This document shows, one piece after another, positions 13,540 through 21,324 of a stretch of DNA of 28,942 bases. The stretch is taken from the IMG/VR virus record IMGVR_UViG_3300025759_000492, positions 1 through 28,942 of that record; one strand, 5' to 3'. The position numbers and the translations under genes were made by a program. Below the pieces are notes generated by a model. It did not search any database. It had not been told where the DNA came from and saw only the letters and a program-made list of their open reading frames with translations. The stretch's first letter is position 1, and each line of letters begins with the position of its first letter. This DNA is from a virus.

Positions 13540-13654
13540 TATATCTCCTGTTTTCTTTACGTACTAAGTATAGTGATATTACGTCAATAAAACTATTCGC
13601 AATGACAATTAATACTGCCATCAGGACAGTTACATATTTGAATAATTGTTTCAT
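13523..13654 (-). CDS. Tiny membrane protein, 43 aa
   Basis: A 43-residue protein, MKQLFKYVTVLMAVLIVIANSFIDVISLYLVRKE..., with one membrane helix at about 7-25 and a basic tail. The ATG overlaps the upstream TGA as ATGA, and it overlaps the next gene by 17 nt. It is one of four small membrane proteins clustered at 13523-14196, suggesting holin/spanin-type roles. Identity uncertain. Confidence 0.6.
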   Translation of the reverse strand: MKQLFKYVTVLMAVLIVIANSFIDVISLYLVRKENRRYNGSSR

Positions 13655-13854
13655 CCATTTAATTTAAATAATAGCTCACTAAATAAACTCTCCTGCATAT
13701 CTAAATCTTTTTCTAGTATGCGTAGTTGTTCCATCATTGAACTATGTGCTAGTTGTAATTCCTCTATAGTGTTAAATAACCAACCTATTATTGCAATTAA
13801 TGCTGATAACAAAATTGGTATTAAAGTTTTTGTATCTATTTTTAATGTTGACAT
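13651..13854 (-). CDS. Membrane protein with coiled coil, 67 aa
   Basis: A 67-residue protein. A single membrane helix (LIPILLSALIAIIGWLF, residues 11-27) is followed by a coiled-coil-like region (NTIEELQLAHSSMMEQLRILEKDLDMQESLF). This layout is found in inner spanin-like and XhlA-like phage proteins. SD AGGAG lies 4 nt before the ATG. Position next to other small membrane proteins supports a lysis role, but no specific family can be assigned. Confidence 0.7.
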   Translation of the reverse strand: MSTLKIDTKTLIPILLSALIAIIGWLFNTIEELQLAHSSMMEQLRILEKDLDMQESLFSELLFKLNG

Positions 13855-13861
13855 TGTTCTC

Positions 13862-14038
13862 CTACATTATGGCAGCAACAACAACACCACCTACTGCTAC
13901 CAGTAATCCTAATACTTTATAAAATTCTGCTTTATCTAATTTTTGGTCTAGCTTTTCTTCAATTTTTTCAAGTTTATCTAATATCATTTGATTTAATTCC
14001 TTCTGGGTATATCCATTACTTGATTTTGAAGTAGCCAT
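13862..14038 (-). CDS. XhlA-like coiled-coil membrane protein, 58 aa
   Basis: A 58-residue protein: heptad-like residues 15-38 (LNQMILDKLEKIEEKLDQKLDKAE) followed by a C-terminal membrane helix (FYKVLGLLVAVGGVVVAAIM). The order, coiled coil then membrane anchor, resembles phage haemolysin XhlA-type proteins that accompany holins. The start is in a TAATG overlap with the previous gene. Role inferred from layout and neighbours only. Confidence 0.65.
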   Translation of the reverse strand: MATSKSSNGYTQKELNQMILDKLEKIEEKLDQKLDKAEFYKVLGLLVAVGGVVVAAIM

Positions 14039-14196
14039 TATGGAAGGTCATCCTCTGACATATAAATATCATCTGACCAGGAATATGCTTTATCGTAGTA
14101 GTTACGATTTTCCCAATCATAATTACTTATTCTTTTAATAAAGCTACTAATATCTTTTAAAAAAAATCCTAGTAGAAAACCTACAATAAAATCCAT
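14038..14196 (-). CDS. Small membrane protein, 52 aa, likely leaderless
   Basis: A 52-residue protein starting MDFIVGFLLGFFLKDISSF. It has an N-terminal hydrophobic helix (residues 1-15) and an acidic, tyrosine-rich tail ending SEDDLP. I chose ATG 14196 because a TGATATAAT extended -10 ends exactly 7 nt upstream and no SD is present. An in-frame start at 14271 would overlap the halogenase. This would make it the first gene of a separately transcribed lysis-like block. Holin-like function is possible. Confidence 0.7.
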   Translation of the reverse strand: MDFIVGFLLGFFLKDISSFIKRISNYDWENRNYYDKAYSWSDDIYMSEDDLP

Positions 14197-14203
14197 AAAT
14201 CGG

Positions 14204-14209
14204 ATTATA
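14204..14209 (-). promoter_or_regulatory. Extended -10 TATAAT promoter
   Basis: On the - strand TGATATAAT (extended -10 type, TGn-TATAAT) lies in the 17-nt gap after the halogenase stop, with 7 nt between TATAAT and ATG 14196. No SD lies between. This suggests an independent promoter for the small membrane/lysis genes and a leaderless first gene. Confidence 0.55.
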
Positions 14210-14213
14210 TCAT

Positions 14214-15464
14214 TTATTGTATTAATTTTGTGTAATCTATATCTTTTATTTTTGTGTAATGTTGATACCAAGATAATGAACTCATAGGACCATGTGCAAA
14301 ATCTGCTTTATCATGTGGATTTGTCCAACTCATACAATGCATAACCATTTCTTGTACTCCTTGAGAGGGAGTTTTAAAATAAGTTATTGCTTTATGTAAA
14401 GCATCTTTCCAAAAACTATTTTGTTTTTTATATGGAGATAAATAATGCAACATAATTGTATCTTTACATGCCATGTAATCATTGTGTATGGCTTCATTAG
14501 CGTACTCTGCACTATGTTCTCCTGCTATATATCCCCATATATGTCTATATGTTTGTGTGTTAAGCCATGATGTTGTTGCTTCCATAGGTTCTAAAAAATA
14601 TCCTGATAATCCTAAATACATATAATTATCTTTTATAATATTTTTTCTAATGTAATTATCAAATTTTAAACTGTATATATCATTAGTAACATTTACTTTT
14701 TCTTTATCTAATAATTCTTTAAATAATTTTTCAGCTTTTTCTTTTGAGTGTAAATTTCTGTTATACAAAAATCCATAGGTACATTCATCTAAAGTATCTA
14801 TTGCCCAACACCAACCTATGTCATGTGCTATATGCCTTGAACCATTAAATGGTTTTTTATTTTTAATTTTTGTTTTGTATATCAATGCAGAGTTTACAGG
14901 TATATCATTATGTAATTCAAAATTTTTACTGTTTATATCACTAGGCATACCTGTACAATCTATAACATAATCGAATGTTTGAATAGAGTTATCTTCAAAT
15001 ATTAAATCCCATTTTTTATTTGTATATTTTTTATCTACAACTTTTTTGTTGTATATTTTTAAATTTTGATTTTTAATATCAATCCATTCGTTTTTGTTCA
15101 TACGAACTGCACCATGTTCTTTTAAATTATTTAATACCCAATCTGACATTAAAGCAGTATTAAAATGTATGCCTGAAAGATGTGGTGGAAATGTATGATA
15201 CCATTCTTTGTTACTTCCCCAATTTTCATACTTTATAAATCTTTTAGGAATTGCTCTAGTTTCTTTGCTGTGTTCAATTAAATCGTATCCTAATGAAAAA
15301 TGTAAATCCATTGGAGTTATGATAGTTGTTGCTTCTCCTACTCCAACTAATGGTGTATGTTCATCATAAATTAAAGTTAAAGTTGTGTCTTCGATAGGAA
15401 AGCGAAGAAAATGTGCAGTGGCAAATGCACCTACACCTGCACCAATAATAGCTATATTTTTTAT
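14214..15464 (-). CDS. Flavin-dependent halogenase (VirX1/PrnA-like)
   Basis: A 416-residue flavoenzyme. GAGVGA (residues 8-13) is the FAD-binding turn; GVGEAT follows at about 40; PKRFIKYENW places a lysine at 78, close to the catalytic K79 of tryptophan halogenases such as PrnA. VIDCTGMPSD is a second FAD motif, GWCWAI (217-222) corresponds to WxWxI(P), and LEPMEATTSW (290-299) corresponds to PLEST, with Ala in place of Ser. Cyanophage Syn10 VirX1 is a related viral halogenase; substrate is unknown here. No ATG, GTG or TTG exists before the FAD motif. An ATA at 15464 overlaps the upstream TAA and follows AGGAAGAAG, giving MKNIAIIGAG. A start at 15311 would delete the FAD site. A separate flavin reductase is not seen. 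Confidence 0.88.
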   Translation of the reverse strand: MKNIAIIGAGVGAFATAHFLRFPIEDTTLTLIYDEHTPLVGVGEATTIITPMDLHFSLGYDLIEHSKETRAIPKRFIKYENWGSNKEWYHTFPPHLSGIHFNTALMSDWVLNNLKEHGAVRMNKNEWIDIKNQNLKIYNKKVVDKKYTNKKWDLIFEDNSIQTFDYVIDCTGMPSDINSKNFELHNDIPVNSALIYKTKIKNKKPFNGSRHIAHDIGWCWAIDTLDECTYGFLYNRNLHSKEKAEKLFKELLDKEKVNVTNDIYSLKFDNYIRKNIIKDNYMYLGLSGYFLEPMEATTSWLNTQTYRHIWGYIAGEHSAEYANEAIHNDYMACKDTIMLHYLSPYKKQNSFWKDALHKAITYFKTPSQGVQEMVMHCMSWTNPHDKADFAHGPMSSLSWYQHYTKIKDIDYTKLIQ

Positions 15465-16174
15465 TCTTCTTCCTGTCTAGCTATTATTCTATATCCATTT
15501 TGAAAATGTGATGTGAGCCTTTGTCTATAACTTTGTATATAATCGTAATCTTCTTTTGTAGCTTGTCTAACTTCTAAATCTAAAACATCTTTTCTATTGA
15601 AAGGTACTACATGTATAAGAGGAGTACCTGCTGATATCTTTACAACTTCATCAGGTACAATATCTATTTCAATAGGAAAATTAACCATAGGTGCAAAGTC
15701 TGAACGAACTACACCAGGTAATATTCTTATACCTTTGTGAAAATCATAAAACATTTCTGTAATTCTTATGCTGTAATTTTTTGGTGTTTTCATAAACCAT
15801 ACATTGTTTATTTTCATTGCACCACCACCAGGTATGTTAGCCATAGGTGCTTCACCTATTTGTTCTTTACTGTGTGTACCAAATGCTGCATCAATACCTT
15901 GTAAATTATTTTTCATAGCTTGTCTTACATGCAATTCACCATTGGTATTAAGAAAGTGCATGTCTGTCCATGCAGGTATAACAAATCCTTCGTTCATATA
16001 CTCTACGATTGCAGGACATGCTTTTATAGTTCTAGCCTTTTCTTTTTGTAAATCTTCAGTAAAACCATCAAACACTCCAGGTTTCATTTTTTTGTACCAC
16101 TCTGGCACATATTGACTAGCAGGTATAGGTGGATAATTTTCTGCTACACCTTCTTCAAAAGTTATAAATTCTAT
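15461..16174 (-). CDS. Unknown protein paired with halogenase (paralogue of 16171-16905), 237 aa
   Basis: A 237-residue protein. It shares FVIPAW, a CPAI segment, NNVWFMKTP and AGTPLIHVVPF with the upstream gene product (FYIPAW, CPSV, LPYVFFSDD, KGQPIVELLF), so they are paralogues. The usual start call (GTG 16108) cuts off a plausible EFITFEEGVAENYPPIPASQY. No ATG/GTG/TTG lies further upstream in frame. An ATA at 16174 overlaps the preceding TAG; an ATT at 16183 has AGGAG 9 nt upstream and is an alternative. A run of seven A in the overlap (A AAA AAA in the upstream frame) also permits a -1 shift. The fold may be a beta-rich dUTPase-like barrel, but the function is unknown. Confidence 0.75.
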   Translation of the reverse strand: MEFITFEEGVAENYPPIPASQYVPEWYKKMKPGVFDGFTEDLQKEKARTIKACPAIVEYMNEGFVIPAWTDMHFLNTNGELHVRQAMKNNLQGIDAAFGTHSKEQIGEAPMANIPGGGAMKINNVWFMKTPKNYSIRITEMFYDFHKGIRILPGVVRSDFAPMVNFPIEIDIVPDEVVKISAGTPLIHVVPFNRKDVLDLEVRQATKEDYDYIQSYRQRLTSHFQNGYRIIARQEEE

Positions 16175-16905
16175 TTTACTAATTTTTTTGGTCTCCTTTT
16201 TATAATTGTTTTTATATGTGAAAAAGTGTTGTGTGTGTATTCATTAATACTTTGTGTATGGTTCATCATTTCTTTTAAATCATTATTCCATGGCACATAT
16301 TTAAACTCATGCACAGGTTTATTAAACAACAACTCAACTATGGGTTGTCCTTTTTTAATTTGTAAAGGTTGATTAATGTCGTCCCATTGATACGCAGCAT
16401 TTATAGGTCTAAGCCATGAGTATATATTAAAGCTACCTCCAATAAAATTACCAGGGTACATATCTTTATATTGATATTCTTCAGGTCTGCGTAAATGTAT
16501 TTCCATATCTTTGTCATCACTAAAAAATACATAAGGTAATCTTAACTGAACTGATGGTATGCCATTTGCCCATCCTTCTTCATCAGTTACTATAAGTACA
16601 GACATACGAGTATCAGAACCAAACATAGCATGAGCTGACATACTATTTAATTTTTTATCAAATGGTGCATTTAATCTAAATATTTTTTGATTGTTTTCTA
16701 ATTGCCATGATGCTTCTGCATATATATTTGCCCATGCAGGTATATAAAATCTACGCTTATTACCAAAATTAACTGATGGACAACCTAGTCTTTTATGTGT
16801 TTGTACTTGTTCAAATTCAATAGGGTCATCAAACAAAGCTAAAGGAACTGTTTCGTGCGATACATCATATGAACCAATCATTGTATAACCTACAACATTT
16901 TTCAT
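16171..16905 (-). CDS. Unknown protein paired with halogenase, 244 aa
   Basis: A 244-residue protein, MKNVVGYTMIGSYDVSHETVPLALF..., with RFYIPAWANIY at about 52-62, SMSAHAMFG, RLPYVFFSDDKDMEIHLRRPEEY and KKGQPIVELLF. It is homologous to the following gene product. The family resembles a viral DUF6065-like group in my memory, which I cannot verify. A good SD (AGAAAGGTGG) precedes the ATG. The terminal sequence ends KRRPKKLVK before TAG, which overlaps the putative ATA start downstream. It comes directly after the fibre genes, so a substrate-recognition or virion role is possible. Confidence 0.8.
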   Translation of the reverse strand: MKNVVGYTMIGSYDVSHETVPLALFDDPIEFEQVQTHKRLGCPSVNFGNKRRFYIPAWANIYAEASWQLENNQKIFRLNAPFDKKLNSMSAHAMFGSDTRMSVLIVTDEEGWANGIPSVQLRLPYVFFSDDKDMEIHLRRPEEYQYKDMYPGNFIGGSFNIYSWLRPINAAYQWDDINQPLQIKKGQPIVELLFNKPVHEFKYVPWNNDLKEMMNHTQSINEYTHNTFSHIKTIIKRRPKKLVK

Positions 16906-16917
16906 ATTTCCACCTTT

Positions 16918-17283
16918 CTATTTAAAACTACAATGGATACTTTCTTTAGTATAGGTATGTTCTGAATTTATTTGATGACTACTTACATGGTCAGATATTT
17001 CTGTTTGTTTAGATACAACATCATTCCAAGTAATACCATCAAATCCATAATTATAAGTATGTGCTGTTATTTTAACTTTATAACCATCACCATTTTGTCC
17101 GTCATTATTGTAATCATATTGTAATTCCCATGTTTCAGGAACTGACAACTCAACAGATGGATAGAAAGATACATGTTCTGTGCCACTATCTCCCATGTTA
17201 ATTACAGTATGAGTTACATCATCAGGAATACTATCAACAAATGTTTGACTTGCTTGGTCCTCAGGGTTGTGATAAACATTCAT
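16918..17283 (-). CDS. Hypothetical tail-region protein, 121 aa
   Basis: A 121-residue protein beginning MNVYHNPEDQASQTFVDSIPDDV. It is beta-rich (VELSVPETWELQYDYNND, YKVKITAHTYNYGFDGITW) with a Ca-binding-like DYNNDGQNGDG loop at about 56-66. The gene follows the glycine-rich fibre protein with no SD, so it is likely coupled to it. A small adhesin accessory or fibre tip chaperone is possible. No family recognised. Confidence 0.7.
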   Translation of the reverse strand: MNVYHNPEDQASQTFVDSIPDDVTHTVINMGDSGTEHVSFYPSVELSVPETWELQYDYNNDGQNGDGYKVKITAHTYNYGFDGITWNDVVSKQTEISDHVSSHQINSEHTYTKESIHCSFK

Positions 17284-17284
17284 A

Positions 17285-18256
17285 TTAATAACTTGGTGTA
17301 TAAGACCATTGTCTTATACCTCCTGCACCTCCAGCTCTGTTTCCACCATTAGCTTGTATAGTTCCATTATTAGTATAGTTACCACCACGAGCAATATTTA
17401 TTGAGCCACCACCTGAACCTCCACCTCTATGCCATGCCCAACCTGTTGCACCATTCTTACCATTAGCTTGTATATTTCCATTGTTAGTAAAATCTCCACC
17501 ACAAATTATTATTAATAATCCACCTGTTCCATCAGAGTTACCTTGATTTTGTTGACCTGCAGGATTACCTGCTCCACCACCAAAACTAGCACCTGCACCA
17601 TAACCTGAGTTCTGAGAACCACCTGCTCCACCATTGTTAGAACCAGCGCCACCTGTTACACCGTTACCACCAGTACCTCCACCTGCACCACCAGAAAATG
17701 ATGTACCACGACCACCTGGTCCAGGATAATCGTTAGATGATGCTGTACCACCACCACCTGTAGTACCATTTGTATTGCTACCTGCTGTATCTTTATTAGC
17801 ACCTAGTGCAGGAATATTTTTAACACCATCAATATGTACAGTTTGTCCAACAGCACTAGCACCTCTAGCTGTCATAGATATTGTTCCATTGTTTACAAAA
17901 TTACCTGATGTATATATATACCAACCACGCTTTCTAGTATTAGGTGTAATGGTTGCTCCCGAAGCAATATCAACATCTCCTGTAAATCTTGTCATTAATC
18001 CATAAGTATCTGCTGTATTAGAACCATAGTTAGTAGAAGCATTGACATCAGGGTCAGCTTCCATAACTTCCATATTTAAATTAACACCATTTACATTTAC
18101 AGTATTACTTTCGTGATTAGATGTACTTACAGTTTGTACTGTACTTTCCATTGGCATAAGTGCTATATGATAATCTAAATATGCAGATTGGTCTGTACCA
18201 TCATAAGTTATACCGCCTGAAGTTACTATTGCTTTAGACAATCCTAAAGGTGACAT
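17285..18256 (-). CDS. Polyglycine-rich adhesin/tail-fibre tip-like protein, 323 aa
   Basis: A 323-residue protein. The N-terminal ~110 residues are beta-rich. From about residue 150 to the end, glycine and asparagine dominate: GGGTASSNDYPGPGGRGTSFSGG, GGTGGNGVTGGAGSNNGG and so on. NNGxI repeats recur (FVNNGTIS, FTNNGNIQANG, YTNNGTIQANGG). The pattern matches polyglycine type-II helix bundles seen in phage adhesins such as S16/T2 Gp38, which recognise receptors. SD ATAGGAG precedes the ATG. The host receptor is unknown. Confidence 0.75.
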   Translation of the reverse strand: MSPLGLSKAIVTSGGITYDGTDQSAYLDYHIALMPMESTVQTVSTSNHESNTVNVNGVNLNMEVMEADPDVNASTNYGSNTADTYGLMTRFTGDVDIASGATITPNTRKRGWYIYTSGNFVNNGTISMTARGASAVGQTVHIDGVKNIPALGANKDTAGSNTNGTTGGGGTASSNDYPGPGGRGTSFSGGAGGGTGGNGVTGGAGSNNGGAGGSQNSGYGAGASFGGGAGNPAGQQNQGNSDGTGGLLIIICGGDFTNNGNIQANGKNGATGWAWHRGGGSGGGSINIARGGNYTNNGTIQANGGNRAGGAGGIRQWSYTPSY

Positions 18257-18265
18257 ATAAAACTC

Positions 18266-19141
18266 CTATCCAAGTGCTAATTGTGAAAATACTAGGTAGT
18301 CTGTTCCATCATAAAATACTGATACAACATCAATAGCACTAGCATCTGTTGTTAATGTTAGTCCTGCAGCACCTGGTGTTTTAAAAGTTGTGGAGTTTAT
18401 TTGTGTAGGTGCAGTATGACTACCTGTACTTTGTCTAAGTATTACGGTAATAGTTGTACCTGCACCCATATTGTTTATGGTCCAAGTTGTTATATTATCA
18501 TCAAGTGTTATGTCAAAAACATTTCCATCTTGTACATCTAATGTAAGTGTGTTTGATGTAAAGCTAGTGCCACTATCAGAAGTAGTAGCAATATCTTCTT
18601 TATAATCTTTAGCTACAAACTTTGTAAGTTCTTGGTCACCTGCATCTACAGCACCTGTTAATGTACCACCTGATAAAGGTAATTTAGTATCAGCATATGC
18701 TTTAATTGATTGTTGTGTAGCACCTTTTGTAGCACTATCAGATGTCATAGTATCTTCATCTAAAAATAATGATGTGTTAACTGCTGTACCATCAGAGTTA
18801 ATTATTGTACTTACTCTATCATTAACATCTTTAAACATTTCTCCAACAACTGCCATACGAATTGTTGTTCCATCTGCATGTGATGGGTCAGTTGCATGTC
18901 TACCTTCAACATCCCTACCACCTGTTACATCAGCTATTACGCCAGAAATAGAATTTACTAAAACTACTTCTCTTTTAGTTAAACTATCTGGGTCTATTAC
19001 TAAATAAAAAGGTCCTGCTATTGCAGAAGTACCATCACTTGTAGGTGCTGCTGATAGTGTAATTGATGTATCAGATGCACCAATATTACCATCTGCTGTG
19101 GTTTCAAAAAAGTTACTAAAATTTAATTCTTGTGCTGTCAT
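18266..19141 (-). CDS. Tail-fibre-like protein, 291 aa
   Basis: A 291-residue protein. The N-terminal ~95 residues form a beta domain (TSITLSAAP...VVLVNSISG...GGRDVEGRHATDPSHADGTTIR), similar in layout to a segment of the connector-like protein at 21324-22331. A linker LPLSGGTLTGAVD is typical of tail-fibre shafts. The C-terminal region is beta-rich (TWTINNMGAGTTITVILRQ...SVFYDGTDYLVFSQ). It probably connects to the tail or carries the adhesin encoded next. The start overlaps the upstream stop (TAATG). Confidence 0.78.
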   Translation of the reverse strand: MTAQELNFSNFFETTADGNIGASDTSITLSAAPTSDGTSAIAGPFYLVIDPDSLTKREVVLVNSISGVIADVTGGRDVEGRHATDPSHADGTTIRMAVVGEMFKDVNDRVSTIINSDGTAVNTSLFLDEDTMTSDSATKGATQQSIKAYADTKLPLSGGTLTGAVDAGDQELTKFVAKDYKEDIATTSDSGTSFTSNTLTLDVQDGNVFDITLDDNITTWTINNMGAGTTITVILRQSTGSHTAPTQINSTTFKTPGAAGLTLTTDASAIDVVSVFYDGTDYLVFSQLALG

Positions 19142-19320
19142 TAAGCTACTTTCTCCGTATTAATTGTATTACCAAATGATGATAATCCAAAACTTGCTAA
19201 TCCTACTATAGCAGAATAACTGATATCGTCTGTGAAATCAACATCTTCATCTATAGGTTTATTGCCAATAGTATCTATTCCTAAACTACCACCTTCTTTT
19301 AATAGTAATAACATTGACAT
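19141..19320 (-). CDS. Small tail-region protein, 59 aa
   Basis: A 59-residue protein starting MSMLLLLKEGGSLGIDTIG and ending NTINTEKVA. TAGGAT lies about 7 nt upstream of ATG 19320. It is acidic with a hydrophobic head, and its stop overlaps the fibre gene start. Its place between the large tail protein and fibres suggests a small virion component or assembly factor. Family unknown. Confidence 0.65.
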   Translation of the reverse strand: MSMLLLLKEGGSLGIDTIGNKPIDEDVDFTDDISYSAIVGLASFGLSSFGNTINTEKVA

Positions 19321-19344
19321 AATTAATATCCTACCATATATTTT

Positions 19345-21324
19345 TTATCCACCAAATCTCATTTTACCTAATATATCTATACCAAATACATAAGTACTAG
19401 ACACATCTTCTACAACAGGTTGTCTAGTACCACGTACAGTAATTACAGCAAAATGTGTATCTGAGCCTAAAACATCACCTGATGGTATTGGATAGCTTAT
19501 TCTTTCAACAACACCTCTAATAATTTCGTTAGGTTGAAATATTTCTAATGTAACTGAATTACCTTCAAGTTTTCTTAATTCTTGATACAAACTATCTCCA
19601 AGACCTTTTACTGTAATTGGTTTTCTATTAGGTCTTTCAACTCTATCACTTAAATTAACTGGTATTTGAGCCACTACTAACTCTGGTCTAGCTAATGCAC
19701 GAAACTGTATTGATTTAACTTTAGGTGTATTTACACCATTATTTGAACGTAATATTACTTTTCCAATAATATATCTAGCAACTGCTGATATTTGTTTTTC
19801 AGTATCTCCAATACCTGAAGTTTGTTTTAAAGCTAATAAGTAACTTTCATCATCAATATTATCCAATGCTTCAAAAGTATTTGAATACCTTAATTCAACT
19901 TCTGTACTGTTAGGCATATCAAATGTAGATACTTCTGCACCTACAAACTGTTTACTTTCTGCTGTAAAAAAATCTGCAGCAGATGTTATAAGATAACCTT
20001 CATCTTCATATGTATCTGTTTCTTTATATACATCAGAACCTTCAACTACTATTACAAATTTTCCATCAGATTGTGTAATTCCAGATACATAGCTATTACC
20101 AATTGTTTGTAAATCTCTAGCCAAACCACCTGTTGGTAAGTAATATCGCCACAAATTTACTTCATTTTCATCTTCTTTAACACCCATATAAACACTATCA
20201 CGACTTACAAACATAGCGTGTGGTGTTGTATCTACGCTATCTACAACAAATTCTTTTACTAATTGTCTATTAGCTAATACATATAAATCATCTGCATTAA
20301 CAAGTTCTGCTCTGTATAACCTACCTACACTTCTTGTATTTTCTTTAGTACCAAAAAATATAATTCCTTCAGCAGCAGCAAGAGAATGTATTTCTTCAAA
20401 AGGTATTTTTGTTTGTCCTTGATTTACAAATATACCAGATGATAATTTAAATGAATATATATTACCATCAGTACTAGCAGCTAAAACTACAGCACCACCA
20501 TCAACAATACCTGTTATTTGATGTGTAGGTTCTACTTCTATTATTGCATCTACTGGTGCAAAAGCTGATGACCAACTATCTTCAAACGCATTTCCTTCCC
20601 ATACATACTCTGCAGTACCATCATTACCAGTTACAAATAAAGTGTTTTTAACAAACCATATACCTGTTAATCCACCGCTAGTATTAAAAGATGTGTTATG
20701 TGTTTCCCAACCGTGTCCATCTGGTTCATAATGTATAAACTCTGAGTTAGATGTACCATCAGCAGTAGTAAAATATACTGTATTTCCAAATGCAGCAGCA
20801 CCTGTAAAGTTATAAGTTGCACCATTAGTTGCAGCTAAAATAGTACTCCAAGTTTCTGTACTAGCATCATACTCATGTACAGTTGTACCATCAGTAACGT
20901 ATATATTACCGTTAGTAGTTTGTGTCATATAGTTATTGCTATTACTAAAAGATAAACTTTCTGCAGCTGTTGTGTATAACAAATGTATATGATATGAAGT
21001 TTCATCATCTCCGTGAAATACATCTATACCTTTGCTATCCCAAAATCTATTAACATCATCTGGTTTTCCATCAGCTCTATGTGCAGTATCTAGTCCTTGA
21101 CCTGCATCAAATCTATTTCTTGAATATATACGACCTAAGTTAGATGTAAAGTCTTCAGGATTTTGTTTAACATTAACTTGTTGTCCTGCTTGTACATCAG
21201 ATGATTGTATAGTCATTTCACGACCAGGACCTATTGCAGTACGCAATAAAACATTTTCAATTCTACAATCATACCCGTATCTTCTTGGGTTACTAATAAG
21301 ACTTGTAGTAGCTACTCTAGGCAT
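19345..21324 (-). CDS. Large tail protein with beta-propeller-like repeats, 659 aa
   Basis: A 659-residue protein. After about 90 N-terminal residues, repeated blade-like strands appear: GNIYVTDGTTVHEYDAST, NTVYFTTADGTSNSEF, NTLFVTGNDGTAEYVW, GNIYSFKLSSGIF, GIIFFGTKENTR, DSVYMGVKEDENEVNLWRYY. This suggests a beta-propeller, as in tubular/nozzle tail proteins of short-tailed phages. The C-terminus (VTLEIFQPNEIIRGVVERISYP) is another beta domain. Overlaps the upstream connector gene by one base. Role as a tail nozzle protein is inferred. Confidence 0.75.
   Translation of the reverse strand: MPRVATTSLISNPRRYGYDCRIENVLLRTAIGPGREMTIQSSDVQAGQQVNVKQNPEDFTSNLGRIYSRNRFDAGQGLDTAHRADGKPDDVNRFWDSKGIDVFHGDDETSYHIHLLYTTAAESLSFSNSNNYMTQTTNGNIYVTDGTTVHEYDASTETWSTILAATNGATYNFTGAAAFGNTVYFTTADGTSNSEFIHYEPDGHGWETHNTSFNTSGGLTGIWFVKNTLFVTGNDGTAEYVWEGNAFEDSWSSAFAPVDAIIEVEPTHQITGIVDGGAVVLAASTDGNIYSFKLSSGIFVNQGQTKIPFEEIHSLAAAEGIIFFGTKENTRSVGRLYRAELVNADDLYVLANRQLVKEFVVDSVDTTPHAMFVSRDSVYMGVKEDENEVNLWRYYLPTGGLARDLQTIGNSYVSGITQSDGKFVIVVEGSDVYKETDTYEDEGYLITSAADFFTAESKQFVGAEVSTFDMPNSTEVELRYSNTFEALDNIDDESYLLALKQTSGIGDTEKQISAVARYIIGKVILRSNNGVNTPKVKSIQFRALARPELVVAQIPVNLSDRVERPNRKPITVKGLGDSLYQELRKLEGNSVTLEIFQPNEIIRGVVERISYPIPSGDVLGSDTHFAVITVRGTRQPVVEDVSSTYVFGIDILGKMRFGG

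Noticed and set aside
17285-18256. Collagen-like protein
   Set aside because: Gly spacing is not a regular G-x-y triplet; polyglycine/NNG pattern fits adhesins better.
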